From a virus: DNA of 64,000 nt. The notes beneath the pieces were generated by a model that saw only the letters and a program-made list of their open reading frames with translations, did not search any database and was not told the origin of the DNA. The translations under genes were made by a program, and so were the position numbers. Location: positions 36,368 to 100,367 of IMG/VR virus record IMGVR_UViG_3300002835_000075. One strand, given 5' to 3'. Of this stretch, positions 42,633 to 52,000 are shown in pieces (positions within the stretch are counted from its first letter, which is position 1; every line of letters begins with the position of its first letter).

Positions 42633-43344
42633 ACTTTTTTAATATTTTTGAAATTAATGGGTTTCTTACCACGTCTTTATCGTTAAACTCGAAGGTTGCA
42701 ATGTCATTAATAAAATTAAACCTTGTTATTGCATCGTAAAGACCTGATTGTTTTTTATCTTTATATCTATCGGTTTGTTCTAAGTCGCCTGAAATAAAAA
42801 ACTTACTAGAAAAACCAATTCGTGTTAAAAGGAGTTTCATTTGATTTGGAGTTGAATTTTGAGCCTCTTCAAAAATTAATATTGAATTATCTATATTCAT
42901 ACCCCTCATATATGCAAGAGCAAAAACTTCGATAATTTCAGAATCCTTCAACTTTTCTCGAGCGTCTTTTCCAATAATTTTATTTAACAAATAATAAGAC
43001 GGAAATATGTATGGGTCCAATTTTTCTTCCAAATTACCAGGAAGTGATCCCAATTTTTCTTCAGCCTCAACTGCCGGTCTTACGATAATAATTTTTTCAT
43101 AACCATTATTTGGATCTAGTAATAGATCAACCGCAGCCTTCATTGCAATAAAACTTTTGCCAACACCGGCAGGTCCAGAACATATTGTGATCTGATTTGA
43201 AATTAATTTATCGTAATATTCTTTTTGATTTTCAGTAAGAAACTTACTCCTTTGTTTTTTCTTTATTACAGAATTAATAAATTCTTTTTTTGATTGTGGT
43301 TTTGTGAAGTTGTCTTCTGATTGTTGTGTTTTTTTTCTTTGCAT
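42613..43344 (-). CDS. phoH: PhoH-like ATPase (243 aa)
   Basis: A P-loop ATPase of the PhoH family, common in phages and thought to act on RNA. Walker A is GPAGVGKS (57-64). The family signature IIIVRPAVEAEEKLGSLPGN, Walker B LIFEEAQN and the sensor region FFISGDLEQTDRY are all present, so the enzyme should be active. A basic N-terminal extension of about 35 residues precedes the core. The TGA stop overlaps the start of the HAD-like gene. Confidence 0.9.
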   Translation of the reverse strand: MQRKKTQQSEDNFTKPQSKKEFINSVIKKKQRSKFLTENQKEYYDKLISNQITICSGPAGVGKSFIAMKAAVDLLLDPNNGYEKIIIVRPAVEAEEKLGSLPGNLEEKLDPYIFPSYYLLNKIIGKDAREKLKDSEIIEVFALAYMRGMNIDNSILIFEEAQNSTPNQMKLLLTRIGFSSKFFISGDLEQTDRYKDKKQSGLYDAITRFNFINDIATFEFNDKDVVRNPLISKILKKYDEDRN

Positions 43345-43347
43345 ATG

Positions 43348-43794
43348 CTATTTAACAAACCTTTTATTAGATTCTTGCTCATAAACCAACTTTCTCAAAT
43401 TAGAAGATGAAAAATTATGATCTCTTTTGTTATAGGCGAATCTTATACCTCTTTTTTGACAAATGTTTTTTGCGGTAAAATCTTTGTCTTTATACTCTTC
43501 TCCTATTATTCGGACATCTAAATCCAAAGATAAAAATATGGATTCAAGATCTTCTTCTGTGTTATATGGGATAATTTTATCTACGTGTTTAACGGACTCT
43601 AATTGAATGTATCTTTCAACCAAAGTTTGTATTGGTTTGTTTTTTTCTGGTCTGTCAATAGTCGGGTCTACTTGCAGTGCGCATATTAGATAGTCACAAT
43701 ATTTTTTACATTCTTCTAACATTATAATATGACCTGCATGTAAAAGATCAAATGTTGAGCATGTTATTCCGATAGTTCTGTTTTGTCTATCCAT
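43348..43794 (-). CDS. Cytidylyltransferase-family nucleotidyltransferase (148 aa)
   Basis: The HxGH signature is in STFDLLHAGHIIMLEECKKY. The length matches the TagD/RfaE-C type enzymes that couple a sugar phosphate or glycerol phosphate to CTP or ATP. The C-terminal HNFSSSNLRK is the second nucleotide-binding motif of the superfamily. It probably makes an activated donor for the surrounding glycosyltransferases. Its 3' neighbour is PhoH, and its start overlaps the epimerase stop by 8 bases. Confidence 0.8.
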   Translation of the reverse strand: MDRQNRTIGITCSTFDLLHAGHIIMLEECKKYCDYLICALQVDPTIDRPEKNKPIQTLVERYIQLESVKHVDKIIPYNTEEDLESIFLSLDLDVRIIGEEYKDKDFTAKNICQKRGIRFAYNKRDHNFSSSNLRKLVYEQESNKRFVK

Positions 43795-44821
43795 TTACTT
43801 GTTTATTTATCCATTTGAATGTTTTTTCCATTCCGACTCTTAGTGGTTCAGAAACGACCCAACCAACTTTAGATTTATACAATTTATTATCGGAATTTCT
43901 ACCTCTCACACCTACAGGGCATTTAAAACCGTATTTATCTAAAAAATTCTCACCATCAATATTATTGATAGTAATATCTTTTTTTGATATATCAATTGCC
44001 ATTTGTGCTAATTCATTTATTGTTACCATTTCTTCAGACCCAATATTCACAGGACCAACAAAATCACTATCCATCAACTTTAAAACAGCCTCAACACATT
44101 CGTCAACATATAAAAACGATCTTGTTTGTTTACCATCACCCCAAACTTCTATTTCACCACCATCTGGTGTTTCAGCTGCTTTACGGCACATGGCAGCAGG
44201 AGCCTTTTCTTTTCCACCATCCCAAGTTCCATAAGGACCAAAAATATTGTGAAATCTTGCGACTCTAATATTTAATCCATAATTTCTGCCAAAAGCAAAA
44301 AATAGTCTTTCACTGAATAATTTTTCCCATCCGTATTCTGAATCTGGATTAGCAGGGTATGCTGATGATTCTTCACAATTTGGGTTTTCAGAATCTAATT
44401 GATTATGTTCGGGATACATACAGGCAGAGGACGAATAAAATATTTTTTTAACATTAAATTTTGATGCGTAATACACAACATTTAAATTGACTAAAGCTGA
44501 ATTGTGCATGACATTTGCATCATTTTCACCTGTAAATATATATCCCGCACCTCCCATGTCTGCCGCTAGTTGATAAACCTCATCGAAAGATGTTTGTTTG
44601 TTGTCAATTGATATTTGATTTGGTGCAAACATAATTTTTGACACAATTTGAGGGTCTCTCAAATCTCCACAAATATATTCACTACAAAACTCTTCAGTTT
44701 CGAAATATTCATGTTTTGGTTTGATATCAACAACTCTAACGTAATTACCTTCATTAAATAGTCGTTTTGATAAGTGACCTCCGATAAAACCACCACCACC
44801 TAATACTAAAATTTTTTTCAT
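43787..44821 (-). CDS. GDP-mannose 3,5-epimerase-like enzyme (344 aa)
   Basis: An extended SDR epimerase that converts GDP-D-mannose to GDP-L-galactose (and GDP-L-gulose). The NAD-binding GGGGFIGG (8-15), the catalytic region SSSACMYPEHNQ and YGWEK, and the distinctive FHNIFGPYGTWDGGKEKAPA, WGDGKQTRSF, VNIGSEEMVTINELA and GVRGRNSDN all match the plant and bacterial GME family. The length is close to that of the plant enzyme. No enzyme for GDP-mannose synthesis is in the window, so the host would supply it. The start overlaps the next epimerase by 4 bases. Confidence 0.85.
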   Translation of the reverse strand: MKKILVLGGGGFIGGHLSKRLFNEGNYVRVVDIKPKHEYFETEEFCSEYICGDLRDPQIVSKIMFAPNQISIDNKQTSFDEVYQLAADMGGAGYIFTGENDANVMHNSALVNLNVVYYASKFNVKKIFYSSSACMYPEHNQLDSENPNCEESSAYPANPDSEYGWEKLFSERLFFAFGRNYGLNIRVARFHNIFGPYGTWDGGKEKAPAAMCRKAAETPDGGEIEVWGDGKQTRSFLYVDECVEAVLKLMDSDFVGPVNIGSEEMVTINELAQMAIDISKKDITINNIDGENFLDKYGFKCPVGVRGRNSDNKLYKSKVGWVVSEPLRVGMEKTFKWINKQVNG

Positions 44822-45630
44822 TGAATTTCTTTTATTATTTTATTAATCCCTTCCTTAATTTTTATTTTTGGAATCCAAAAATTTAAAATATATGGGTCCG
44901 GTTCGTTTCTTTTATTTAATTGAACTGAATCAATATCATTTGATGGAATTATTTCACAAGGAATTGATTCTTTAATTATTTCCGCAACTTCTAATATTGT
45001 AGTCCATTCAAAATTTGTGATATGTAAACTTGATTCTCTATCAATTTCATTATATTTCTCTGAAAGAATCATTAAACATCTCGAACAATCCTCTGCGTGT
45101 AAAAATTGACGTTCTTCTTTCCCATCCGTTAACATATCAATTTTACCTTCTTTGGCCTTTATAATGAAATCAGTTATAACATGAGATTTTTCTAAATCAT
45201 GCTCTAAACCATAAACATTCCAGAATTTGACCGTCAAACCATTTAATGATTTAGTATATATTTCACCTAATGATTTGCAGATACCATAAGGTGAATATGA
45301 CATATTTGCCATTTGAGACGAAGCAAAAATAAATGGTTTATTAAATTTTTTTAAACTTTCAAAAGTGTATAAAGTTAATTTTGTATTATTTTCAATAAAT
45401 TCATAAGTATGTTGGTATTTTTTCAAATATCTAGATCCCCCAACATCAAATGCCAAAAACATTATAAAGTCTGATGACTCAACTAGATTGTCAATTACAT
45501 TTGGAATTCTTAAATCTTGTGAATCATTTGACGCAATGTCAAATTCAATAACATCATGATTTTCTTTTCTTAAAAATTTACATAACTCAAGACCTATTTG
45601 TCCTGATGAACCTAAAACTAAATATTTCAT
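44818..45630 (-). CDS. NAD-dependent epimerase/dehydratase-family protein (270 aa)
   Basis: A short SDR with GSSGQIGLELCKFLR as the dinucleotide-binding loop, SSQMAN for the catalytic Ser, YGICK for the Tyr-xxx-Lys pair, and ERQFLHAEDCSRC as substrate loop. The substrate cannot be told from sequence; a GDP- or dTDP-sugar is likely from context. It overlaps both neighbouring genes by 4 bases, so it belongs to the same operon as the GME-like enzyme and the fucosyltransferase-like enzymes. Confidence 0.75.
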   Translation of the reverse strand: MKYLVLGSSGQIGLELCKFLRKENHDVIEFDIASNDSQDLRIPNVIDNLVESSDFIMFLAFDVGGSRYLKKYQHTYEFIENNTKLTLYTFESLKKFNKPFIFASSQMANMSYSPYGICKSLGEIYTKSLNGLTVKFWNVYGLEHDLEKSHVITDFIIKAKEGKIDMLTDGKEERQFLHAEDCSRCLMILSEKYNEIDRESSLHITNFEWTTILEVAEIIKESIPCEIIPSNDIDSVQLNKRNEPDPYILNFWIPKIKIKEGINKIIKEIQ

Positions 45631-46454
45631 TTTTTCAAATAATTTTCATAAATATAATCTTCAGCAATTGGTAAATTCATTGCTAATTCAAAGTTTTTTT
45701 CGATATACGGCATCATATCGTAATAAAGTTCTTCCGAAATTGTTGACAAAGTTGGGTCGTCATTAAGGAAAATAACCCCTCTAGAGTCAAAATATTTTTC
45801 AACAACTTTTTTTGATCCGTAATATATTGGGATTGTTCCCATAACAAAATTATCTGTTAATTTTTCTGTAAAATATGTGTCAGAAATATCATTTTCGATT
45901 GATACGGAGAACATATAATCCTTTATCCCATCTTCCTTGTTTTGTAATTGATTTGGTCTTCCTGTTCCAAATAAGTCAACTTTACTTTCTAATTTACTAA
46001 CCCAAGACAATCTTTCTTGATGACCTCTAAGCCAACTTTTGTTAGACGCAATCATACTAACTAATTTTGTTTTTTGGTGTATTTTTCTGTTTTCCATCAA
46101 TATCCATGGAGCGGCATTTGATATTGTATATGTAAAAGGATGTCCGATTTCAACAAGACTATCAACACAAGTAAAAATATGTTTATAATTGTCTCTATAA
46201 TATTTTATATTTTTTAATATATTCCTAATTACACCCTCATTGATCTGAGGGGATTCTAATAACCATCCAAGTTTATTCTTAGAAGGGTCATTATTACCTT
46301 TGGTTAAGATATAATTATCAACATAAATTGTATGTTCATATTTTTCTTGAGTGTTAGGTGGAACCCATTTAAAGTTTTTTGGTATGTTTCTGTTTGAGGA
46401 ACAATCAAATTCACCCCAAAAGTCAGAAAATTTTCTAATAAAAATTTTATTCAT
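45627..46454 (-). CDS. GT10-family (alpha-1,3-fucosyltransferase-like) enzyme (275 aa)
   Basis: The family signature is visible: FSVSIENDISDTYFTEKLTD, then NFVMGTIPIYYGSKKV, which binds the GDP-fucose donor. The N-terminal half has the acceptor-side WLLESPQIN and a MIASNKSWLRGHQERL motif. GT10 enzymes transfer L-fucose from GDP-L-fucose. With a GME-like enzyme next to it the donor could be GDP-L-galactose. There is no membrane anchor. It is translated with genes on both sides. Confidence 0.85.
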   Translation of the reverse strand: MNKIFIRKFSDFWGEFDCSSNRNIPKNFKWVPPNTQEKYEHTIYVDNYILTKGNNDPSKNKLGWLLESPQINEGVIRNILKNIKYYRDNYKHIFTCVDSLVEIGHPFTYTISNAAPWILMENRKIHQKTKLVSMIASNKSWLRGHQERLSWVSKLESKVDLFGTGRPNQLQNKEDGIKDYMFSVSIENDISDTYFTEKLTDNFVMGTIPIYYGSKKVVEKYFDSRGVIFLNDDPTLSTISEELYYDMMPYIEKNFELAMNLPIAEDYIYENYLKK

Positions 46455-47278
46455 ATTTTTTTTATTGGTAATATTTTACCTCCAATAACCCATTTACATG
46501 GTATTTTTATCCAATATGACTCGTATATGTCAATCGGATTTGGTCCTTTTGGCCCAAACCATACTGAAGGAGAAACTATTTTTTTATTTTTATTTTTATT
46601 AAGAAATACTCCCCACCAAGAAAATGTTGAGTTTGATATAATATGATTTTTACATAAACTCATAAGATACAATTCCTCCCAATCTTTTGATTCGTTTACA
46701 AAAATTGCCGATTTTAAATTCAAATTTTCTTTAATCCATTTATGATCATCACTGAAAATAAAAATAGTTGTGTATTCCCCAATTATATTTAGAGCCTCAT
46801 TAATATATTCCTTAGTAATTGTAGGATGTATTTCAGGAAACAACAAATATTCACTTCTTCTAACGTGTAATGATAATGTATTTTCATCGTTCAATTGTGG
46901 ATATTTTCCTAAAAAATAATCCACTAATTCCATCGGTGGTTGAAACTTATCTCTTATTTTGTCCTCAAAACCAAACCAATTTTTACTGCTTTGATAATAC
47001 CCATCAAATACTGTATTTGTATCCAAAGGAGATTCTCCATAATAACTAAATGATTTTTCTGTAACTTTAGTGAACCCGTCTATATTTTCAACAAAAGTTA
47101 AATTTCTAAAAACATTGTCCACATAATTTTCAGCACCATTTCCTTGACCAGGTGTAAAGGATTTGGGAATAAAAACAACTTTTCTATTATGTTTTAATCC
47201 CTGAGAAATTGCATGTGCCGCGGAAAACAATTGATTACCTAATCCTCCTAATAAGTTTGATGAGATCATTTTTTCCAT
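46451..47278 (-). CDS. GT11-family (alpha-1,2-fucosyltransferase-like) enzyme (275 aa)
   Basis: The N-terminal GGLGNQLFSAAHAISQGLKH, the LHVRRSEYL donor-binding motif, FIFSDDHKWIKENL and ISNSTFSWWGVFL are the ordered GT11 motifs, all present. It should add L-fucose, or L-galactose, in alpha-1,2 linkage. An ATG three codons downstream (MISSNLL) is an alternative start. It overlaps the GT10 gene by 4 bases. Two fucosyltransferase families in one phage operon is unusual. Confidence 0.85.
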   Translation of the reverse strand: MEKMISSNLLGGLGNQLFSAAHAISQGLKHNRKVVFIPKSFTPGQGNGAENYVDNVFRNLTFVENIDGFTKVTEKSFSYYGESPLDTNTVFDGYYQSSKNWFGFEDKIRDKFQPPMELVDYFLGKYPQLNDENTLSLHVRRSEYLLFPEIHPTITKEYINEALNIIGEYTTIFIFSDDHKWIKENLNLKSAIFVNESKDWEELYLMSLCKNHIISNSTFSWWGVFLNKNKNKKIVSPSVWFGPKGPNPIDIYESYWIKIPCKWVIGGKILPIKKI

Positions 47279-47316
47279 ATTTTAAATATAATTTTACTTT
47301 ATTAAAAATAAAGAAC

Positions 47317-47973
47317 TTATATTCTATTTTTAATAAACATAGTATCCCCCCAATTATGTGACATGGTATCATAGTGGTATTTTTCAAACCCTTTTGAATT
47401 CATCAAATCTATTATGTCCGATTCTAATTTTTGACCTTCATACATTTCATCCTTGGTTGTTTCGAGAATAAAAATTTGATTTTTTAACTTTTCTGAAAAC
47501 AAAAAATTGGTTGTTGATAATACATCGTATTCAGATCCTTGTATATCCATGTTTATTAAATCGAAATCTTGTATTAAATTATTTTCTTTCAAAAAGTCAT
47601 CTATTCTAACTGAAACAACTTCGATTTCTTTGATTTTTTGTATGTGAGGGTATTGTAAAGAATGATGTTTTAATTCTTTCAAGGACGAACAACCTGTATT
47701 CGATCCATCTATACTATATATCAGGTTGAATTTTAATTTTGCGTTTTGAGATGAAACCGCATATTGAAAAATTTCTTGTTGGATATTAGGATATCTTGAT
47801 ATATTGGATTTTAGTTGTTCGATCAATTCTGGATTTGCCTCAAACCAGTAAATAATTTTTGGGTTTAATTTTGCGTAAAAATCTATCTCATGACCGGTGT
47901 GGGCCCCCAAATGTAAAATATAATCAATCTTATTATTATTCGATAACTCTAATACTTTATTTTCTATATTCAT
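47317..47973 (-). CDS. FkbM-family methyltransferase (218 aa)
   Basis: A SAM-dependent methyltransferase with ILHLGAHTGHEIDFYAKLNP as motif I, an acidic residue at the end of the second strand (YWFEANPEL) and IQDFDLINMDIQGSEYDVL, the characteristic FkbM DxQGxE motif. Such enzymes often O-methylate sugars of surface glycans. The length is typical. It lies in the glycosyltransferase operon and may cap or protect the glycan made there. Confidence 0.85.
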   Translation of the reverse strand: MNIENKVLELSNNNKIDYILHLGAHTGHEIDFYAKLNPKIIYWFEANPELIEQLKSNISRYPNIQQEIFQYAVSSQNAKLKFNLIYSIDGSNTGCSSLKELKHHSLQYPHIQKIKEIEVVSVRIDDFLKENNLIQDFDLINMDIQGSEYDVLSTTNFLFSEKLKNQIFILETTKDEMYEGQKLESDIIDLMNSKGFEKYHYDTMSHNWGDTMFIKNRI

Positions 47974-47976
47974 ATG

Positions 47977-48603
47977 TTATTTTATTAACCATTTATAATC
48001 CGTAACTTTATTCTCTATATCACTAAAACTGACTCTTTGTGTTGCCATTGCGGGAACAAAGGAATATACGTTAAGTTTTTTTTGTAAATCACTATAAATC
48101 ACATCCAACGGTTGATCTCTTTTTCTAATTCTATCTAATATGGGTTGGTAAGCCTTTTTATTTATACCTATACAATGTGTGCTAAAAGTGTGGTGTAATT
48201 TAACAACCTTTTCATTGATTGATTCTGGAGCTTTATGCCCGACATGTGTATTGTGATTTCCACCAAAATATATCATGTCCCAATTTTCAGGTAATTTCTC
48301 AACAAAAGAAGAAATATCTTTTACTTGATCTGTAAATTCTATATCATCTTCCAAAATTAAAATTGTTTCATAATTATTTTCTATCGCACTTTCAAATATT
48401 TTTTCATTAGTTAAAATAAGAGCCAATGCAGAAGAATTAACTTTTTGTGAAAAAAACATCAAATCTTTTCCGTCCACTGCAGAAACCCTTTCAATGTTAT
48501 TTAATTCTTTATTTTTAAATTCCAATAAACATTCATTCCATCTGTCTTTTCTACGTTCTAAGTTAATACAGTATGTTTTAGAAAAAAAATTAGTTATATC
48601 CAT
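47977..48603 (-). CDS. GT25-family glycosyltransferase (208 aa)
   Basis: The signature of LPS glycosyltransferase family 25 is visible: YCINLERRKDRWNECLLEFK at the start, LALILTNEKIFESAIENNYE, then ILILEDDIEFT with the metal-binding acidic residues, and STHCIGINKKAYQPIL later. These enzymes often add galactose to lipooligosaccharide cores. There is no membrane segment. It overlaps the start of the downstream-coordinate GT2 gene by one base. Confidence 0.85.
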   Translation of the reverse strand: MDITNFFSKTYCINLERRKDRWNECLLEFKNKELNNIERVSAVDGKDLMFFSQKVNSSALALILTNEKIFESAIENNYETILILEDDIEFTDQVKDISSFVEKLPENWDMIYFGGNHNTHVGHKAPESINEKVVKLHHTFSTHCIGINKKAYQPILDRIRKRDQPLDVIYSDLQKKLNVYSFVPAMATQRVSFSDIENKVTDYKWLIK

Positions 48604-49163
48604 TAGTGTCTTACATTATAATATACTTCAGGTGTAATCACCCATTTATTTGTTAGATTTTGTAATTTCATTAAAAAATCAAAATCTTCACCATCTCTAT
48701 TATTATCAAATAATATTTCACCTAAGGATTTCTTATAACAAAAAGAAATACCAACTCGAGAAAAAGTTAATTCATTATGTTTAATTGGTGGTAACACAAT
48801 ACCATTTTGATATTTCATTCTCCATACCACAAAATCTTTATCTAAATACTTCTCAACTAAAGTTGAGACATATTCAGGATGAATTGTATCGTCATCATCT
48901 AAAAAACCTATCCATTCGGTTTCAGTTTGTTTAATTCCTATATTTCTAACCAAACCAGATTGACCGTTCATTGGGCCTTCTAAACCAACTTTTTCTGATT
49001 TGATAATTTTAATTCTTTCATCATCAAAAGTAGGTCCATCAACACCATCATAAATTACAATTGCATTCCAATTTGGATTTGATTGTTTTTTTAAAGACTC
49101 GATCGTGGTTAATAAAGTTAATCTTGCGATCGAAGGGATAATAAAGGTAATGATCGATTCCAT
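48603..49163 (-). CDS. Family-2 glycosyltransferase (186 aa)
   Basis: A short GT-A domain: ITFIIPSIARLTLLTTIESL, NWNAIVIYDG, and EWIGFLDDDDTIHPEY with the metal-binding DDD. The C-terminal part is shorter than in typical GT2 enzymes (about 190 against 230 or more residues), so this is a minimal catalytic domain. Donor and acceptor are unknown. It is separated from the 503-residue GT2 gene by two bases. Confidence 0.8.
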   Translation of the reverse strand: MESIITFIIPSIARLTLLTTIESLKKQSNPNWNAIVIYDGVDGPTFDDERIKIIKSEKVGLEGPMNGQSGLVRNIGIKQTETEWIGFLDDDDTIHPEYVSTLVEKYLDKDFVVWRMKYQNGIVLPPIKHNELTFSRVGISFCYKKSLGEILFDNNRDGEDFDFLMKLQNLTNKWVITPEVYYNVRH

Positions 49164-49165
49164 AT

Positions 49166-50677
49166 CTAATTTGTTACAATTATATATTTTTTTAATTTTT
49201 CAAAGTTTTCTTTTATAAAAGGATATAAAGTTTGGTTAAAGTCTTCCGCCATTTCTTTTTTTGTATCTTCTGTATTTCTTGTTTGTGATTCATGGTGATA
49301 TGCGACATAATCACAATTACAGTAATTAATATAGCCATTTTTTAGAAGTTGTAAATTAAAAAGTGCGTCTTCATAACAGTGTCTTAAGTTTTCATTAAAC
49401 CCTTCAAATTTTAAAAATAAAGATTTTCTAACCATCATAAGCGCCGCAGTATTTCCACCAACTTCTGTATTTCCTATTGAATATTTATAATAAGTTTCTC
49501 TCATCAAATGATCAACTAAAAAACTTTTTGATGAGGTTTTCATTAGAACTGAAATTCCATCGTGTTGAACTGTGTTGTTAGAAAAGTGTAACCTACACCC
49601 TACCGTTCCTGTTTTTAGATTTTCTTTAAATGTCTTTAACATACCATAAACAACATTACTTTTGATCTCAATATCATTATTACAAAATAATAAAAACTCA
49701 AAATCATCACTGATATGGTTTTTTACAACGTGATTATTTATTTTGGAAAAATTATAGTAATCATACTCAATAAGATTTATGTTATTATAATTTTTAATTT
49801 TTTCTTTTATCGAATTTTTTTCTTCTGATAATGATCCTGTATCTGCAATGAAAATCTCAAACATATTAGGATCACAAAATTCATAAAAAGAATTAATGCA
49901 CTTGAATAAAAGATCTAATTTACCTTTGGTTGGTATAATGATGGCAACTTTGCCAAAATTTTTTATTGGTTTTTCTTTAATTTTTGGAATATAAACTTGG
50001 TCAGGTTTGAGATCTAACGGTAACTTGTGTCCCCATTTTTCAATAAATTTATCTTTACTCTCCCAAAATTCTTGATTTGGTTGGCCAACAGACTCGTGTG
50101 TTATTTCAAATGAAGAGGTTACCCCAATTTTAATTCCATCCAAATAATTTGGCAAACAAAATAAATGATCATAAAAATGAAATCTACCGATGGTCTCATC
50201 AAACCTATGTTTAATTTTTGTTTTATCAAATGAAATGAATAATCCATCTATCGTAACTACGGGAATTAAAAAAGGTAATTTTGTCGAATACTTATTAACC
50301 CATTTTTTTTGACCCTCAGGATGATGATATACTTGACCAACCATCGTGTAGTGCATTCGTTCCCAATACACTCCTGATTTTGGAAAGTAACAAGATCCTG
50401 CCTTTCCAATTACACCGAATTCGGGGTTATTAGAAAAATCTTGTAAAAGTTTTTTTCCCCAATTTTTTTCTAACTTGATGTCGTTATGAATACAACAGAC
50501 AATATCATAATTAGATTGAGTAATACCACTATTATAGACTTCTGATAACGAATATTGATTATGATTTACAAATTCTAAGATTTGAACATCTTTTAACCCA
50601 ACAGTTTGTAATAAATGTTGTTGAAATTTTTTATTATAATCTTGATCTTTATGTGTTGAGTAAATTATTGTGATCAT
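49166..50677 (-). CDS. Two-domain GT2-like glycosyltransferase (503 aa)
   Basis: The N-terminal half is a GT-A-like domain (TIIYSTHKDQDYNKKFQQHL, VCCIHNDIKL). The second half is a clear GT2 domain (VAIIIPTKGKLDLLFKCINS, FLLFCNNDIEI, MMVRKSLFLKFEGFNENLRH, CYEDALFNLQLLKNGY). The CNNDIE motif is the usual variant for rhamnosyl-type GT2 enzymes. Two fused catalytic domains suggest alternating sugar addition. The TGA-type start overlap with dUTPase (4 bases) links nucleotide and sugar genes. Confidence 0.8.
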   Translation of the reverse strand: MITIIYSTHKDQDYNKKFQQHLLQTVGLKDVQILEFVNHNQYSLSEVYNSGITQSNYDIVCCIHNDIKLEKNWGKKLLQDFSNNPEFGVIGKAGSCYFPKSGVYWERMHYTMVGQVYHHPEGQKKWVNKYSTKLPFLIPVVTIDGLFISFDKTKIKHRFDETIGRFHFYDHLFCLPNYLDGIKIGVTSSFEITHESVGQPNQEFWESKDKFIEKWGHKLPLDLKPDQVYIPKIKEKPIKNFGKVAIIIPTKGKLDLLFKCINSFYEFCDPNMFEIFIADTGSLSEEKNSIKEKIKNYNNINLIEYDYYNFSKINNHVVKNHISDDFEFLLFCNNDIEIKSNVVYGMLKTFKENLKTGTVGCRLHFSNNTVQHDGISVLMKTSSKSFLVDHLMRETYYKYSIGNTEVGGNTAALMMVRKSLFLKFEGFNENLRHCYEDALFNLQLLKNGYINYCNCDYVAYHHESQTRNTEDTKKEMAEDFNQTLYPFIKENFEKLKKYIIVTN

Positions 50678-51273
50678 ACGCCAGTTGAACCGAAACCATT
50701 TTCATTTCGGTCTTTATTTTCTAAATTATCTTTTTGTATAAAATTAACCCACTTACCTGAAACAACAGGACATAAAACTGCTTGTGCAATTTTTTGACCA
50801 CTTTCAATTTTTATTTTTTCATTAGTTGTGTTGAAAAGTATAACTTGTATTTCTCCTAAATAACCTTGATCTACGGTTCCAGGTGAGTTCAGAACCATAA
50901 GTCCTTGTTTTAGAGCCAATCCACTTTTAGATCTTACTTGAATTTCATACCCATCTGGTATATCAATATGAAGACCTGTAGGAATAAGAGTTCTACCGAA
51001 CGGATGAATCCATTTATCCTCAACACTATATAAATCAAATCCAGAATCTGATTCATATGCGTAATTTGGGTCTGCGGTATTGTCTTTTGTTTTTTTATAA
51101 CTTACGTCAAGTTTTGGAGTAAAATTTTCCATTTCTTTTTCTAAGTTTTCAAAATCTAAAGATAGATTTTGCATTAAACTATCATAATTAACATTACTTT
51201 CGTCAATTGTGTTAATAAATTCCATAAGACTTTCCATTTCCTTAGGGTCAATATCATCATCAAATTCTTTCAT
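50674..51273 (-). CDS. dut: dUTPase (199 aa)
   Basis: Hydrolyses dUTP to dUMP, keeping uracil out of phage DNA and feeding dTMP synthesis. All five trimeric dUTPase motifs are visible: SDSGFDLYS, RSKSGLALK, GTVDQGYLGEIQV, GQKIAQAVLCP and RNENGFGSTG. An acidic N-terminal extension of about 55 residues (DDDIDPKEMESLMEF onward) precedes the usual 145-residue core and is not typical; it may mediate interactions. The gene is directly adjacent to the exonuclease gene. Confidence 0.95.
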   Translation of the reverse strand: MKEFDDDIDPKEMESLMEFINTIDESNVNYDSLMQNLSLDFENLEKEMENFTPKLDVSYKKTKDNTADPNYAYESDSGFDLYSVEDKWIHPFGRTLIPTGLHIDIPDGYEIQVRSKSGLALKQGLMVLNSPGTVDQGYLGEIQVILFNTTNEKIKIESGQKIAQAVLCPVVSGKWVNFIQKDNLENKDRNENGFGSTGV

Positions 51274-51998
51274 TATTTTAAACTTTTTAATTTCATTATT
51301 GCGTCGACCAATACATCAACATCTTTTTCACAATATCTTGCAATTTCATCTAGCCTATTATGACCCCAATAAGCCTCATGAACCATACCACCATTTACTT
51401 CACCTCCCTTTGGTGTTGGGATATTCAAACAAGCACACATCAAATCCAAAGATCCAATTGCGGTATATGCACCATATTGCCAAATTTCCTTTGTATCAAT
51501 CGCCCTTACCTCCCACGGTTTAGTATCATAAGACGGAAGTATTTTTGATGGCATTATTCCATTAATAATCATTCGTTTAGCCATCATTGGTATATCAAAA
51601 TTTTTGAGATTGTGACCGCATAAATAAAAATCTAACTTATGACAACGGTCTAAAAGATTTCTAACCTCTAACAATAACTCATATTCATTATCACCAGAAA
51701 AAGTTTGTCGTTTAACTTCACCACTATCTAAAACAAATGACATTGAGACACAAACTATTTTTGCAAACTCAGGAACAAGAGCTGCTCGTTTTCTAAAAAT
51801 AATATCCATAAATTCTTCCGTCGATCTGTCGTTGGAAAAATCTTTATCTTCAGGGAATCTTTTTAAAAACCAATCAAAATATTTGTCGAACTGATCGGCG
51901 ACTTTAGGGTTTGATTCTATACATGTTTGATAATCCTTACATCCACCGACGGTTTCGATGTCTAAAAATAAAATTTTTGTAATTGGGATATTGATCAT
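51273..51998 (-). CDS. DEDD-type 3'-5' exonuclease, PolB-like (241 aa)
   Basis: A stand-alone proofreading-type nuclease. The metal ligands are in ILFLDIETVGG (Exo I DxE), CGHNLKNFDIPMMAKRM (Exo II) and IARYCEKDVDVLVD (Exo III, with Tyr: the DEDDy subtype). The length matches the single-domain predicted PolB-like 3'-5' exonucleases found in bacteria and phages. It may act in repair or nucleotide salvage. It is flanked by dUTPase and the broken glycosyltransferase. Confidence 0.85.
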   Translation of the reverse strand: MINIPITKILFLDIETVGGCKDYQTCIESNPKVADQFDKYFDWFLKRFPEDKDFSNDRSTEEFMDIIFRKRAALVPEFAKIVCVSMSFVLDSGEVKRQTFSGDNEYELLLEVRNLLDRCHKLDFYLCGHNLKNFDIPMMAKRMIINGIMPSKILPSYDTKPWEVRAIDTKEIWQYGAYTAIGSLDLMCACLNIPTPKGGEVNGGMVHEAYWGHNRLDEIARYCEKDVDVLVDAIMKLKSLK

Positions 51999-52000
51999 TT

